A stretch of 64,000 bases of DNA from Selaginella tamariscina (GCA_003024785.1 PUQB01000441.1:146734-210733), one strand, 5' to 3'; shown: positions 1-10,930, counted from the first letter of the stretch. Notes: generated by a model from the sequence alone, not told the origin. A program made the numbers and translations.

Positions 1-322
1 TGATGCGTTAAACAGAATAAGATACAACATTTGTTTACACCAGGATCTCGTGTTCGCTTATGATGGGGAAAATGTTTATAAATTTTATATATAAGCCGGC
101 ACAGTAGTATAAATAGATTGACACTTATCTTATTGCACCGATTGCAGAATTGCAGAACTAGCAAGGAGACTTAATCGAATGATTCACAAGTGCTGCAACT
201 TCACCTCTATTCAAACTTGTCAAAAATCACAATGAGGATAAGAAAGACATAATCTGGTTCATAGTACTCCAATAGCAGGATAAATACTTACATATAAACA
301 TATATATGTATTTATACACCCA

Positions 323-514
323 TTAATTTCCTACTGGATTAGGAGCACTTGGCACAACATGCAGTTCACGCTCTATATTGCTTTGAAGGAGTTCATCAGT
401 AGCAAGTGGATTTGAAACTTGAACCATCTTAAGAGTCGTCATCAGCTTTTCTGCTAACATGAAGGAGAGAAGTAGCACAAATAGAACTACGAAACCCTTC
501 AAAGATTTCTGCAT
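323..514 (-). CDS. CLE-family signalling peptide precursor (TDIF/H-type)
   Basis: Encodes a 63-residue secreted prepropeptide. Residues 1-22 form a hydrophobic signal peptide (MQKSLKG then a Val/Leu/Phe-rich core). A short variable region follows, and the last 12 residues, HVVPSAPNPVGN, end directly at the stop. This is the position and pattern of a CLE dodecapeptide and resembles TDIF (HEVPSGPNPISN), which acts through PXY/TDR-type receptor kinases on vascular stem cells. The preceding Arg-Glu-Leu resembles the usual processing boundary. The start was chosen because it opens the signal peptide; the frame is open further upstream but that part is not protein-like. Odd points are Val for Glu at position 2 and Ala for the Gly at position 6. 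A diverged paralogue lies at 22894-23037. Family assignment is firm; receptor and role are inferred. Confidence 0.85.
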   Translation of the reverse strand: MQKSLKGFVVLFVLLLSFMLAEKLMTTLKMVQVSNPLATDELLQSNIERELHVVPSAPNPVGN

Positions 515-960
515 TATAGTTACAGTTACCAATAAAGAAATACGTTGAGACAGAAAAAAACTAGTATGAGATATTATGCATACATTTACACAATTTATAC
601 TTCCACGCTCGAGTAAATTAACATTTTTACCAGTTATTTTGTTTAGAAATATAAATACATAAATGCATTCGACAATTGCTGAGAATACGCATTGATGACT
701 GGACCTGACTCCAGAAACGTGGTCTTCTCTCCGCTTGAAACACCCCATGTGATTGTGTAGCCGCTATGTACCATATCCTTTGCATCCGAAACTTTCCAAG
801 AGTTATGTGCCACTTGATTACAATAAAGATCAGTATACGAACAATAGATTCTATAGGCAGGAAAATCAAATAGTTTTGCATTATAGTACATGTCGTAGCA
901 AAGCTATGCACATGGCTACCAATCGTAGAGAGCCATGCTGTGACCTCGTGATGTCATAAA
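515..960 (-). promoter_or_regulatory. 5' flank of the CLE gene, partly shared with the CLE pseudogene
   Basis: No other gene is seen here. The block around 690-830 matches by eye the block around 23180-23320 upstream of the CLE pseudogene; shared words include cccatgtgatt, tgtaccatatcctt and tgtgccactt. The conserved flank shows that the CLE transcription unit was duplicated together with its upstream region. Specific promoter elements were not assigned. Confidence 0.4.
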
Positions 961-1598
961 CTCATATTAATTCATATTAAATCACTTGAAATCTTATATT
1001 CCCTTAATGAACAGGAACTTGTTAAGTGCTCCAACTAGCTACAGTAATAGAATATTAAGATTTCAGGAGTTAAATATGCCTATGTACAAGGTGAATTCAT
1101 TGACAGACTTTAAAGACGATGAAACAGGAGAATCCCAAATGCTGGAGATATGGTCAGTCTTATAATATTAGTACTAACTCATGCTAGTACTACCAAGCCA
1201 ATACTTCCCTCACTCTCACATAAACACATGTATTTTTCTCCATTTATTTCGGGGATGTCGTTTAAAGGACCCGTACTCTAGTAGTAATTTTCATGTTTTC
1301 GTTAATTAAAGTGTATTCTTACAGTTTATTATAATATTTCATTGTTGAAAAATTTAAATTCAAGATATATATTTATTTTATATAAGCAAGTTAAGTCCAT
1401 TTGTATTGGGATTTCTTCGTCACTAACAGTAGTTTCTAAGTAATCCTTGGTTTATTCTTTTGTTACGTTTTAATACCAATTTTTCACTATCATGGTTTTA
1501 ATTTATATTTGACTCTTAATGTTTTATTTATTTATAGTAATTTAAGTTATGGAATGTAGATCGTAATGAAAACTGGGCCTTATAATGAAATAAATTTG

Positions 1599-1650
1599 GT
1601 GATATAATGGTTAATTCACTCTCCAACGTAAGAACGTTGGGTTCGACAAA
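1599..1650 (+). other. tRNA-like Pol III box pair (possible SINE head)
   Basis: A segment resembling an A box (tataatggttaattca) is followed, at tRNA-like spacing of about 45 nt, by a B-box core ggttcgac. An A-rich stretch comes next. The middle folds as caacgt-aaga-acgttg rather than as a normal anticodon arm, so this is not a functional tRNA. A decayed tRNA or a tRNA-derived SINE head is the best guess. Confidence 0.25.
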
Positions 1651-2130
1651 GTCAAAATAATAAATTAAATAAATTATAGATTACAAAACATAATATCAAC
1701 ATTAATAAATTCACTAGCAAATTTTTTATTATGGAATTGATGATAATATCAAAATAACTTTATAAATTTTAATAAAATTTTAATGGGATTTATAAAATCT
1801 CCTTACAAATTTTACTGATATAATTTTAAATTAAGTATATTTATAAGTGTATATATGTTTATGCATGTATACAATATTAATTAATAGTGAAAATATAAAA
1901 TTTAAAACATATAAATAAAAATTATATAATATATAATTTATAAATAAAAAGATATAATCTTTCTTTGAATTTGAAATTACATATCAAATATAATATGCAC
2001 AATTAGAATATATTAATATATATGTTGATGCTATGACTCATAAAAGACTTATTAGTATAAAGCCAAGTGTGTGTTTTCTTGAATTTTATAATGGTTTGAA
2101 TAAATTTTATTTAAAAAGATTTTAGTATAT

Positions 2131-2372
2131 TCAAGTATGATTTAAACGATGAAGCTTATCTTATAAATTATTTATGGTTTAGGATTCTAAGAAAAAGTTT
2201 TAACTAGTAAACATATACTTAATATGTCAATTTTAAATAAATCCTAAACTATGAATAAATTTTAAGATAAGCTTCTCCTTTAAACCATAATTAAAAGATA
2301 TACTATAACTTAAAATGAATCTTAAACTATAAGTAGATTTTAGAATAAAATTAATCCTTTAAATCATACTTG
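2131..2372. repeat. MITE-like inverted repeat element
   Basis: The left arm starts tcaagtatgatttaaa and the right end reads tttaaatcatacttgga, its complement. Longer imperfect arms (about 55 bp) pair 2131-2190 with 2313-2372, and an inner arm at 2243-2292 also pairs with the left arm (atgaagcttatctta against taagataagcttctcc). AT-rich, non-coding and short, as in MITEs. No target duplication was established. Confidence 0.45.
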
Positions 2373-2920
2373 GATCATTAATATGTTAAAATTCTCTAGA
2401 AATAGAATATATTAGAACAAAAAATATCTTAATATTTAATTTTGTTTTTTAAAATTCTTATAAGTTTAATTCATGATGTTTAATAAAAAAGGAGTTGGTA
2501 TTTAATCAATAAACTATAATAATATCTCATATTAATCCTTTATTCACCTTGTGTAACCACAATTTCATTTCAGTCTTAATCCCACGGACACCTCCATTAC
2601 ATATGTTGTTAGGAATTAATTTTAAAATGTTATAGTTTCTAGTAATATCGACTAGATTTATAATTAAATAATTAAAAAATTTTAAACACATTTTATTGAT
2701 TAATGAAAAATGGTCAATTGCTTATTTAGAATTTTATTTTGGTTATATTTATTTCATATTTGATTATTTATTCATAGTGTATAATATTACATCCTTTGTA
2801 GCGGCTTATTTATTATTAAATAAGAAAGAAGATGAGAATCATGGATTTATTATATACAATGGTTAATTGTAAAAGTTATTATTTAAGCTACCGAACCAAT
2901 TAGTAAAGCCGTTTATTATA

Positions 2921-3085
2921 ACCATGGTTATAATAAGAACCTTGACTTAAAAAGAAAATCATATTTTGAACCTACCATGATTTATAATAAGAACCTTCAC
3001 TTTGAACACAAAAATGATAATTTATAGAGCATACCATGGTTATAATAAGAACCTCCATTTTAATACAAAAATCACATGTTATATA
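2921..3085 (+). repeat. Three imperfect tandem repeats of about 55 bp
   Basis: Units begin at about 2921, 2974 and 3033, each opening accatggttataataagaa or a close variant, followed by an A-rich tail of different length. Confidence 0.5.
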
Positions 3086-3649
3086 AGTTATTGTTCAACC
3101 TACCGAACTAATTAATAATCACTACATACAAGTATCGATTATAAACATAGTTAGTATTTTCATGTCTCATGTTCAATTCGTATTCAATATTATACTATAA
3201 ATTAAAATTTTATAAAAATTGTTAAGATTTAAATTTTATTTTTAAAAAGTTCTTTGGTTTAGTAGTTTTTACTATTGTAACAATTTATATGATAAAATTT
3301 CTAAAAATATATAAGTGGTCCCAAGCTATGGTTAACCAAGTCTTTGAGTCTCTAAGGGACAAGTTGGCATATCTTCTTAAAATTCTAGGATAAAATTAAG
3401 TTAAAGTAAGTCATTAATAGATATTTTACTTTCTCTTTCTAGAATAACTTAGGTCTTTAGTGAGTCATGGATCCTAAATAAATTGCTCATCTTATTCTTC
3501 AAGTAATTAGAGTTCAAAAGAAACATGATCTCTAAAAAAGAAGAAGCACCTTTATAAGAAATGTTGTCACATGGTTATTAAGGTTAGACTTTCTAATGAT
3601 AACAAGATCCAATTCCTCACTTGTTTGTGCTGGCTGGTGATTTGACGGT

Positions 3650-4234
3650 GGTCAAACCACCATTAACCAAATGCCTAGACTTATTCGTTGGCATGTCCTC
3701 GGGCCAAGTGCTCCCTTACCCAAGGTCATGTACGAGTGGTCGTGGCTTCGCTCTCCACTGCGACTAGCTTTTGCTTCAGGGCAGTGATTGTTGTGTCCTG
3801 TAACTTGGTAGCCTTTCATAGCTCTATCTAGAACCTTGCCTCTTACTGCTCCTGAGCGTGTGAGTGCTGTAGCTCTTGCTCCCTTGCTGCAAGTAGTTGG
3901 GCTTATCGATGGGTGTGCTTTGCTAACTCGATGGTAGTGGTCCAGGGTGATTCCTGATTTTTGGGTGAGTTGTGCTCCCTTCCTGCTCTCGGCCGTAATA
4001 CGATGTTCACCCTTGGCCCTTCAAGTGGGGGTTCCTCTCGACTAGCCATAATTCTGGTTTTGGTTATTGTGCATTGAGCTGTGTGCTGGTGCAACTCCTC
4101 CCTGACTTCTGCCAATTTTGCTTGGGTTTCCTTGAACTCCCTACTCCTTTGCTCGATCTAAGTCTTGAGTTCGTGAGTTTGCTGTTCTTTTTCTGCTATG
4201 ACCTAGCTATGGGCATGCTGGTGGTGGTCCAGGA
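3650..4234 (-). pseudogene. Remnant of a coiled-coil gag-like reading frame
   Basis: Read on the minus strand this gives Gln/Glu/Lys-rich, helix-like protein (for example KETQAKLAEVREELHQHTAQ, then ALKQKLVAVESEATTT) broken by several in-frame stops. This looks like the coiled-coil N-terminal part of a retrotransposon gag. The LTR of the plus-strand gypsy element begins immediately at 4235, so the frame was probably interrupted by that insertion. No catalytic domain is seen. Confidence 0.35.
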
Positions 4235-4878
4235 TGTCACGACCCGATACAGGATACGGGTTGTAGGATATTCCTACAAGGATTCCGGATACATGATATG
4301 ATTGCAAGATATTCCTACAGGATATTCCTACAGGGATTCCGGATATAAGATACAATTGCAGGATATTCCTACAAGATATGCCACAGGATATGCCTAGAGG
4401 ATAAGGGACATGTGACTCACCTTAGCCTTTGCATGTATGCAGCCACTTTTAGTTGCATGCAACCACTTTTAGCACTCATGCCTAGATTAGCTCTTGGAGT
4501 TGTGAGCATAAAAGCTCCGACCTAATTGTTGTATAATCAGTTACTATCAACACCAATCTTACTACGATCATTCTTGTTTTGTCTTGTTCTTGTCTTGCTC
4601 CTTGTTTCTTGTTTGCTCCTGTCTCGCTCCTGGATCCTGTCCTGTTCCTGTCTTACTCCCGGATCCGTCTTGTTCCTATCTTGTTCCTGGATCCTGTTCT
4701 ACGCCTTCCTATCTTCCTCCTGGATCCCGTCCTGTTCTTGGAATCCTACTCTCTTTCTGGTTCCTGGATCATGGCTTAACAATTTGATAATAACTGATTT
4801 CATAGTTCTCCGTTTCCCAGCTACTTTTTTTTTTCCTTGATTCTTTTACTTCGTCTTCCTCCTTTTCTTTCATAGATC
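4235..4878 (+). repeat. 5' LTR and leader of Ty3/gypsy copy A
   Basis: Begins tgtcacgacccgatac, the same terminus as the inverted copy B (complement of 13290-13305). It carries a run of short degenerate repeats with ggatattcctacag at about 4266-4400, then a leader rich in ttcctg/cttgt words, and reaches the gag ATG at 4879. The exact LTR end was not fixed. A segment tggcttaacaatttgata at about 4771 is present in both copies and is a candidate primer-binding region. Confidence 0.6.
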
Positions 4879-5913
4879 ATGGCTAATTTTGAGCACTTCC
4901 AACGCGAGCATCAAATGTTGCTTCATGAGCTGGCCACTTTGCGCCAAGCGGTCACCAATCTGTAAGGTTCCACCAATGTGGCACATGCAGCTGCCTCCAA
5001 GGCTGCTGCGCAGGCTCTCTCTCATGCATCGGTGGTTCCTTCTTCATCGAACTTTTCTTCGGAACCGAAGATCAGCATGCCCGAAAAGTTTAGTGGCAAT
5101 CGTGCGGATTTCCAAGGTTTTCTGAACCAGATCCGGCTCTTGATCCGCATGCAACCATGCCGCTACTCGACTGATGCACAAAAGGTTGGCCTTTTGGCAT
5201 CCTTACTAAGTGGATCTTCACGGGCTTGGGTTGCCCCTTTGCTGGAGCATGACAACTCATTGATGGAAGACTTTGAAGGTTCGTGGTTGCCTTTGAAGCC
5301 TACTTTGGAGATCCTGATAAGTACCGTTCCGCATGCACGAAGTTACGAAAGCTCACTCAAGGATACCGACCAGCTTCTGTCTATGCATCCGAATTTCAGC
5401 AACTTTGCACGAACATTCCATGAGACGAGACTGCATTGATCGAACACTTCCATTTTGGGTTGAGGGATGACGTGAAGGACCTTCTCCTTACGTTACCAGA
5501 TGCCCAAACATTAGCAGAGGTCATGCAGCAAGATGTTCGTTGTGACAACCGTTTATTCGAGCGTCATCAAGAAAGATCCCGTCAGTAGTTCCTGCAAACC
5601 AATCATGCAGCTGTGGTACATGTTCCTACACTACCTTCTGGAGTAGTTCCTATGGAGGTTGAGAAATCCAAACATGGCTCTCTTTCCGCTGCTGAGAAGC
5701 AACGTCGCCGCAGTGAGAACCTATGCTTGTATTGTAGTGAAGCAGGACACAAGGTGGCAGAATGTCCTATTAAAGCCAGGAAGTTCAAGACGCGTGAAGT
5801 AGAAGCTAAAGTTTAGTCAGAAAACTTCAATGTCCACTTTGTCTAGGAGCCGTGAAGTTGGACGTAGGTGCAGGCTCTATTGGTGCTGCTCATACCATTC
5901 CATCACTTAAGTT
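4879..5913 (+). pseudogene. Gag and start of protease, Ty3/gypsy copy A
   Basis: The ATG at 4879 starts a gag whose 29th codon is TAA where copy B has CAA. The frame continues through a typical gypsy capsid (KISMPEKFSGNRADFQGF, then QIRLLIRM and STDAQKVGLLASLL), suffers frameshifts near 5280 and 5440-5610, and then shows a CCHC zinc knuckle (C-LY-C-SEAG-H-KVAE-C) at about 5725-5770. A short piece resembling the start of the copy B protease region follows (GAGSIGAAHTIPSLKF). At 5913 the homology stops at the LTR fragment of the nested element. The capsid resembles sushi/Tcn1-like chromovirus gags; that lineage call is inference. Confidence 0.7.
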
Positions 5914-5999
5914 TCCTACTACTTTCCTACAATTATTCCTCCACCGTAAGAAAGTCCTATGTATGCAATTCCTACATGCTATATTTTTGGCCTTTAACA
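5914..5999 (-). repeat. Truncated 3' LTR of the nested element
   Basis: Matches the last ~85 bp of 9412-9948 (shared words tgcaattcctacatgcta, tatttttggcct). It ends ...taaca, the same terminus. The remaining ~450 bp of the LTR are missing on the side facing gypsy copy A. Confidence 0.75.
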
Positions 6000-6016
6000 C
6001 TATTCCCCACCTTGAA
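6000..6016 (-). other. Polypurine tract of the nested element
   Basis: On the minus strand the sequence aaggtggggaatag lies directly before the LTR start TGTTAAAGG. Position and composition are those of a plus-strand priming site. Confidence 0.6.
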
Positions 6017-6213
6017 TCTTTGCAGTGTCCTCACTACAACTATCCTACTCCTTCCTTATAATGTTGATTTTCATAGTACTTTAGATTCTCCTCTTTGTGC
6101 TTTTGAAAGTTGTTCCTCTCTTCCTTTAGTTCTTGGTTGGAAGTTGATACCTTGAGTTGTAGCACTTGATTTCTTCATGATGTTCCTTAGGTTCACTATT
6201 TGCTTTCTCTTCC

Positions 6214-6309
6214 TGTTCCTGAATAGTTTTTCCTTCATGTTCCTAAATAGTTTGTCCTTCTTGTTCCTGAATAGTTTTTCCTTCCTGTTCTTGAATAGTT
6301 TTCTTTTCA
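6214..6309 (-). repeat. 24-bp tandem repeat, four units
   Basis: Units start at 6214, 6238, 6262 and 6286 (tgttcctgaatagtttttcc and variants). Because 24 bp is eight codons, the repeat stays in frame and encodes an 8-residue repeat KTIQEQEG at the end of the shortened pol frame. It sits at the junction where the rest of pol is missing. Confidence 0.75.
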
Positions 6310-6725
6310 TTTAAAAGCTTATCTATCTCCTCCTTAACAAGTTGTGCATAATTAGGATTCATCCTATATGCTCTCTGTTTCACATGCTCACTTCCTGGTA
6401 ATAATTGTATAGTGTGTGTACACAATTCAGGAGGTATGTCTTTAAGATCTTTATAGGTCCAGGTAAAAACATCCTGATATTTTTGAAGCAAGTTTAATCC
6501 TTTTTCATGGAATTCTTTATTTAATTCCTGAGCAATGAATAGGTTTTTAGGTTCATTTTCTGTACCTATATTCACTTGCTGCAAAGGATCTGTAGTATAC
6601 ACATATGCATACTCTGCAGGCTGTTCCTGTAAATCAATCTCATATGGGATTGCCTTATAGAACTTTTCCTGCAATCCGGGCCTATCTTCTTCCTTCTGCT
6701 GAACAGTTTTCTTTCCTTTCAGCAC
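6243..6725 (-). pseudogene. Truncated pol: linker and N-terminal edge of reverse transcriptase
   Basis: Shows the conserved entry segment of gypsy RT (DLKDIPPELCTHTIQLLPG, then AYRMNPNYAQ and VKEEIDKLL) and then runs straight into the KTIQEQEG repeats and a stop. None of the catalytic RT motifs (LPFG, YLDD) are present between here and the polypurine tract. The deletion therefore removed RT, RNase H and integrase. Confidence 0.7.
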
Positions 6726-6825
6726 TACGTTTAAGTCTATATCTGTCAGGACTTTTAAGTCAGATATGCTTTCAAGATTTCTACTTCTTCCTGATCGTCT
6801 AAGCCATTAAACCAGTCATATCCTT

Positions 6826-7210
6826 CTAAAATAAGAGGTTGTTTTCCTTTTTAACATACCTTTTAGTATGATTGTATATCACTGGCTTTCCTTCTTCTTC
6901 TCCCAACGTCATCTTTCCTGTTCCCCAATCCTGTATAACTTTGGCAGTTTTCAGCCAAGGCCTACATAATAACATAGTATATACTGTGTCTTTTCCTTCC
7001 ATTTGGAGGACAATAAGGGACACTTTATATTTAAGACCCTTTACAGATATGGTCACTCCTCTCACTATACCTGTAGGCTTGACACTTCTCTGGTCTGCCA
7101 TTTTTAAATTAAAAGGAGCATGCTCAATGGGTCATAAACCCATTTTCTTACAAGCATGTTCCTCAATAAAATTAACTCTTGAGCCTCTATCTATAAGGAC
7201 TTCTTTTATC
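6826..7210 (-). pseudogene. Aspartic protease region of the nested element
   Basis: On the minus strand a retropepsin-like segment reads KEVLIDRGSRVNFIEE, where the usual motif is L-I-D-S/T-G-S. It is followed by the flap/substrate region (GIVRGVTISVKGLKYKVSL, then LLCRPWLKTA). The active-site Ser/Thr is replaced by Arg. Frameshifts and a stop separate it from gag upstream and from the RT stub downstream. Confidence 0.55.
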
Positions 7211-9290
7211 TTGTTTTTACCAATATATACAGTAATGTTGGGCACATACCCATCATAATCACCTTCTTTTTCATAATGTTTTTCTGTCTTGTATATGCAG
7301 GTAAGGATTTTGGAATAATGTTCAACATTTCTAAGATTTGATTTTTAATATATGGGGCAATATGTATTAATTGTCCCAATGTAATTGTAATTTCTTGGCT
7401 CAATGCACTTTGAGCCATTGATTTTGCCATGTCATCCTGAATCCGTTTCACAGGAATGCTCTGTTTTCTAGGGTTACTCTGTTTTATAGGAATATTCTTT
7501 TTCTCTTGAATATTCCCCCCTAAAATGGAATCGGTTATTTTTAGATCTTTAAGTATATCCGTCGGTTGTGTATCATCATCCGAGACATACTCAGGGAGAT
7601 CTCGTTCTTGGAGACGAGTGTTCATCTCTCCCATTGTTTACGTACTATCCCGCAATGGATATACAGAATTTCCTTCTTCTGCTGGAAGGTTTTCCCATAT
7701 ATTTCTTTTTGTACAGATTACTGCTCTCATGGCAGGATGGTTTTCTAGCTCATTCTCGTTCACATCAATGAACCTAGCTCCAAGCTCTCTCTTGGGAGCA
7801 TTGTTTGAGGTGGAAGGCTGATTCTTAGGACAATTTAGAGAAATATGTCCTTTCTTTCCACATGTATAACAAGTAAGATTAATAGAATTCCTTCCTTGTA
7901 CTTGTCTTTGTCTATAATTATATTGATTTCCATAACTTTCTTTTCTTGGATATCTTTCTGGTCCTCTATAGGACGTCTCCTTCCTTCCCATATTAGGCTT
8001 ATATGGTGGAGCATATCTAGTTTGATTCCCCCAGGCTGTTCCTCATATCTAGTTTGATTCAGGTGGTAACAGGCGGTTGTCTCACAGGAAACGGCCTATT
8101 ATACCAGCCTTCCTTTCTTCCTTCTTTTCTCCTTTCTTTTTCCACACGTGCCACATTTTGATTAATAAAATACTTACAGTCTTTTGCCGAATGTCCTTCT
8201 TTATCACATATTTGACATTTTGGCAACTGTAGTCTACACTCATCCTTAATATGTCCAGGATTTTTACACTTGGCACCATATAATTCCTTATACACAGGAT
8301 TACCTTTCAAGGACTTAACTAGCTGTAATAACATTCTCTCATTAGCCTTATAATCCCGAACCTTGATAGGTTCATCCTCATCATCTGAACTATCCTTATT
8401 TTTCCTTGAGGATTTTATTTTTCCTTCTGTTATATTTTCTATTTCTCTCCTCTTCTTCTCATAATCTTTAAGATGCTTTACAAGATCTTTCCTGTCTACT
8501 TCCTCAATTGTCATTGCATAATGCCTATATGGCTTCTACAATCCTTGCTTATACCATTGAAGCAAAGCTTCTTCCTTAACATATAGTGAGCGTTTCTTTT
8601 CATGCTTTTTAAAATGGTGTGTATATTCCTCTAAAGTTTCAGTTTTTCCTTGTAGGATATTTCTGAGCTTCTCTAAGTGCTCTTCAGGCAACTCTTCCTT
8701 TTTAAAGTATTCTTTAAAAGCTTCTGTAACTTTTTCATAATCTTCTCTCACATCCTTCTCCAACTCATAATGCCAATCAGATGCATTTCCTTTTAATGTG
8801 TGAGGAAATATAAGCAACTTATCTGTATTGCTTACTTTATACAACTTCACAACTTCCTCAAACTGGAATAAATGTCTTTTAGGATTTTCCTTTTTTCCTG
8901 CGGAAAATATTAGGAACATCAATGTGCTTCCCAACATTCTGGGGAAAAGTGTCATATTAGACATTCTCGGTGGGTTTTCTCTACCACCTCCTCTTCACCA
9001 AGAGGGGAATTTCCAGAGATGCTCCTCCTGGTCTAATAGGAAATCCTGTTCTCCGAGGAGTTCCTTCCAACTTCTCTTCTCTTGCAGTTTGATAGTCACC
9101 GTATTGTATATCCTCCACACCTTTAGTAGCACTTTCTCCTATCTGATCAATGAGTTTTATAAGAGCTTCTTGCCTATTAGCAAGCTTTATCTACTCAGCT
9201 CGAGCAGCCTCTCTCTCGGCCTGCCGATTATCTCTCTCTCTTGCTAAAGACGAGTTAGGATTATGATGCCTCCAAGGCTCCATCCATCAT
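7206..9290 (-). pseudogene. Gag of the nested element
   Basis: Decayed gag in several frames. At about 9040-9280 lies a helix-rich N-terminus (EALIKLIDQIGESATKGVED). At 8536-8964 is the capsid (NPKRHLFQFEEVVKLYKVS, then NASDWHYELE). At 8059-8514 a basic linker precedes knuckles (C-KNPG-H-IKDE-C and C-QI-C-DKEG-H-SAKD-C). At 7638-7991 lies a further CCHC (C-YT-C-GKKG-H-ISLN-C). At 7206-7634 a protease linker follows. The number of knuckles is higher than in copies A and B, so this element belongs to a different lineage. Confidence 0.65.
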
Positions 9291-9387
9291 TATATATATA
9301 TACACTTCTTTTTCACTTAAGCTCTACTTCTCTCAGAGCTATGTCACTTCTCACTTAGGAATTCAACAAATTCCTCCACAACAATGG

Positions 9388-9411
9388 CGAAATCCCTCCG
9401 TGGTCGCCATG
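9388..9411 (-). other. Candidate primer-binding site of the nested element
   Basis: Two bases after the LTR, the minus strand reads tggcgaccacggaggga. It starts with TGG, as expected for complementarity to a tRNA CCA end, and resembles the tggcgac-type sites of plant gypsy elements. The tRNA was not identified. Confidence 0.45.
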
Positions 9412-9948
9412 TGTTAATATGCAAAACTTTCATGTGTGCAGAAATCATTGTTCACAACGCAGGACAAGCTTTGCTAGTTAAAGTGTAGGGATTTTGTCCA
9501 ATAGAGAGCTCTATATATATACTTATCTCGTCTCTAAGGTCAAGGATAGGATTTTGCTTTGGCCATTGCCATGTATAAGCATTCACAATACATCATAAAC
9601 ATGCACTTGCATTACTATATGAATACAAAGAGATAGCAAGTGTGGAGACTTACTTTTCTCCCAAAGATACTCTCTTTCTCATGCATTGCTCTCCATAGCC
9701 TTCATAGCCTTCATAGTCTCTCCCCCTTCTTGCCCCCTCTTGCCCTAACTTGCCCTCCTCCAACCGTCATAACTGTCTGCTTCCTACAACCATAGGATCC
9801 TTCCTACCCCGTAGGATTTATCCTACTATCGTAGGATTTTTTCTGTACAGAGGATATTTTCTACTACTACTTTCCTATAAGTTATTCTTCCACTGTAGAA
9901 AAGTCCTATGTATGCAATTCCTACATGCTATATTTTTGGCCTCTAACA
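9412..9948 (-). repeat. 5' LTR of the nested element (537 bp)
   Basis: Bounded by tgttaatat and ctctaaca, giving the perfect terminal inverted repeat TGTTA...TAACA. The end matches the 3' LTR fragment at 5914-5999. Confidence 0.75.
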
Positions 9949-10930
9949 GTGTCCTTGAGTGCTGTGAATGCATGTTCCGCCTTGTCAGACCAAGAGAAAT
10001 CTCTTATGCACTTGGTGAGTTCCGTGAGTGGAAGTACATGCTTGGAGAAGTCCTATATGAATTGCCTATAGAAGTTTGCAAAGCCAAGGAAACATTATAC
10101 ATCTCATACAAACTTGGGCCTCTCCCATTCCACGATAGTCTTCACCTTGTGCATGTCCATGGAAACGCCAATAGGAGAGACGATGTAGCCCAAGAACTCC
10201 ACATATCTCTGTCAAAAAAACACTTCTTCAACTTCGCATACAGGCCATGCTCGCGAAGTCTTTGTAGAACTAGTCGTACATGCTTATCATGTGTTGCCTG
10301 GTCCTTGGAGAAAATAAAAATGTCATGAGGTAGATCACTACAAACTGGTCCAAGAAGTCATGAAAGATGTCGTTTACCATGTGTTGGAACACGGCTGGGG
10401 CATTGGTAAGTCCGAAAGGCATCATCGTGTACTCGAAATGTCCATACCTTGTACAAAAGCAGTTTTCCACTCATCGCCTGGACGAATATGTATAAGATTG
10501 TAGGCCCTTCGTAAGTCAATCTTTGTAAACACCTTTGCTCCTCGTAGTCGATCGAGAAGTTTCCAGGATCAATGGCAATGGGTACCGGTTCCGGATGGTG
10601 ACTTGATTCAAACCCTTGTAATCCACAACCAAGCGCAAACTCCCATTTTTCTCTTGACAAAGAAGATACATGCTCCTGCAGGGGACTTTGAGTAACGAAT
10701 GAAGCCGGATGCCAAGTTGTCCTCGATGTACTAGCGAAGAACCTCCAATTATGTAGGTAAATCGATCCGAACGGTGGAGTCTTTCCTTCCACAAGATCGA
10801 TAGGACAGTCGTAGGACCTATGAACATGAAGAATTGCAGCTTTGTGCTTGTCAAAAACATCCTGAAAGGAGTGATACTTGGATGGCAGGGAAGAAGTAAG
10901 AGAAGAAGGAGCAAGAGAAGGAGATTGAAA
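9949..10930 (-). pseudogene. Reverse transcriptase and start of RNase H, gypsy copy B
   Basis: Motifs in order: [19 protein letters not shown] and NRYPLPLI (about 10570-10640), [20 protein letters not shown] and VVIYL (about 10340-10460), then after a frameshift an HDIFIFSKDQ segment where YLDDILIFS is expected, and LGFANFYRQFI with DFSKHVLPLTELTK further down. Multiple frameshifts and stops, including at the catalytic Asp-Asp, show it is dead. The frame ends at ALKD where the nested element inserted. Confidence 0.75.

Larger units (their letters stand above)
961..3640. other. AT-rich intergenic DNA without genes
   Basis: No open reading frame of protein-like composition is visible on either strand. 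The stretch is strongly AT-rich and holds the tRNA-like sequence, the hairpin element and the tandem repeat listed separately. Confidence 0.7.
5914..9948 (-). mobile_element. Nested, pol-deleted LTR retrotransposon
   Basis: Minus-strand element with a full 5' LTR (9412-9948), a candidate primer-binding site next to it, gag with CCHC knuckles, a protease, only the N-terminal edge of reverse transcriptase, a polypurine tract and a truncated 3' LTR (5914-5999). The catalytic RT, RNase H and integrase are absent, so mobility would have depended on another element. It interrupts the RNase H region of gypsy copy B at 9948/9949. Its other side abuts gypsy copy A rather than the rest of copy B, so a later deletion or recombination removed part of the 3' LTR and neighbouring DNA. 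Confidence 0.7.

Noticed and set aside
323..748. A 141-residue version of the CLE precursor starting further upstream
   Set aside because: The extra N-terminal part is not protein-like and would place the signal peptide in the middle; the start at 514 gives a normal prepropeptide.
2921..3085. CRISPR-like spaced repeats
   Set aside because: Repeats are imperfect, the units are almost contiguous, and the DNA is plant nuclear.
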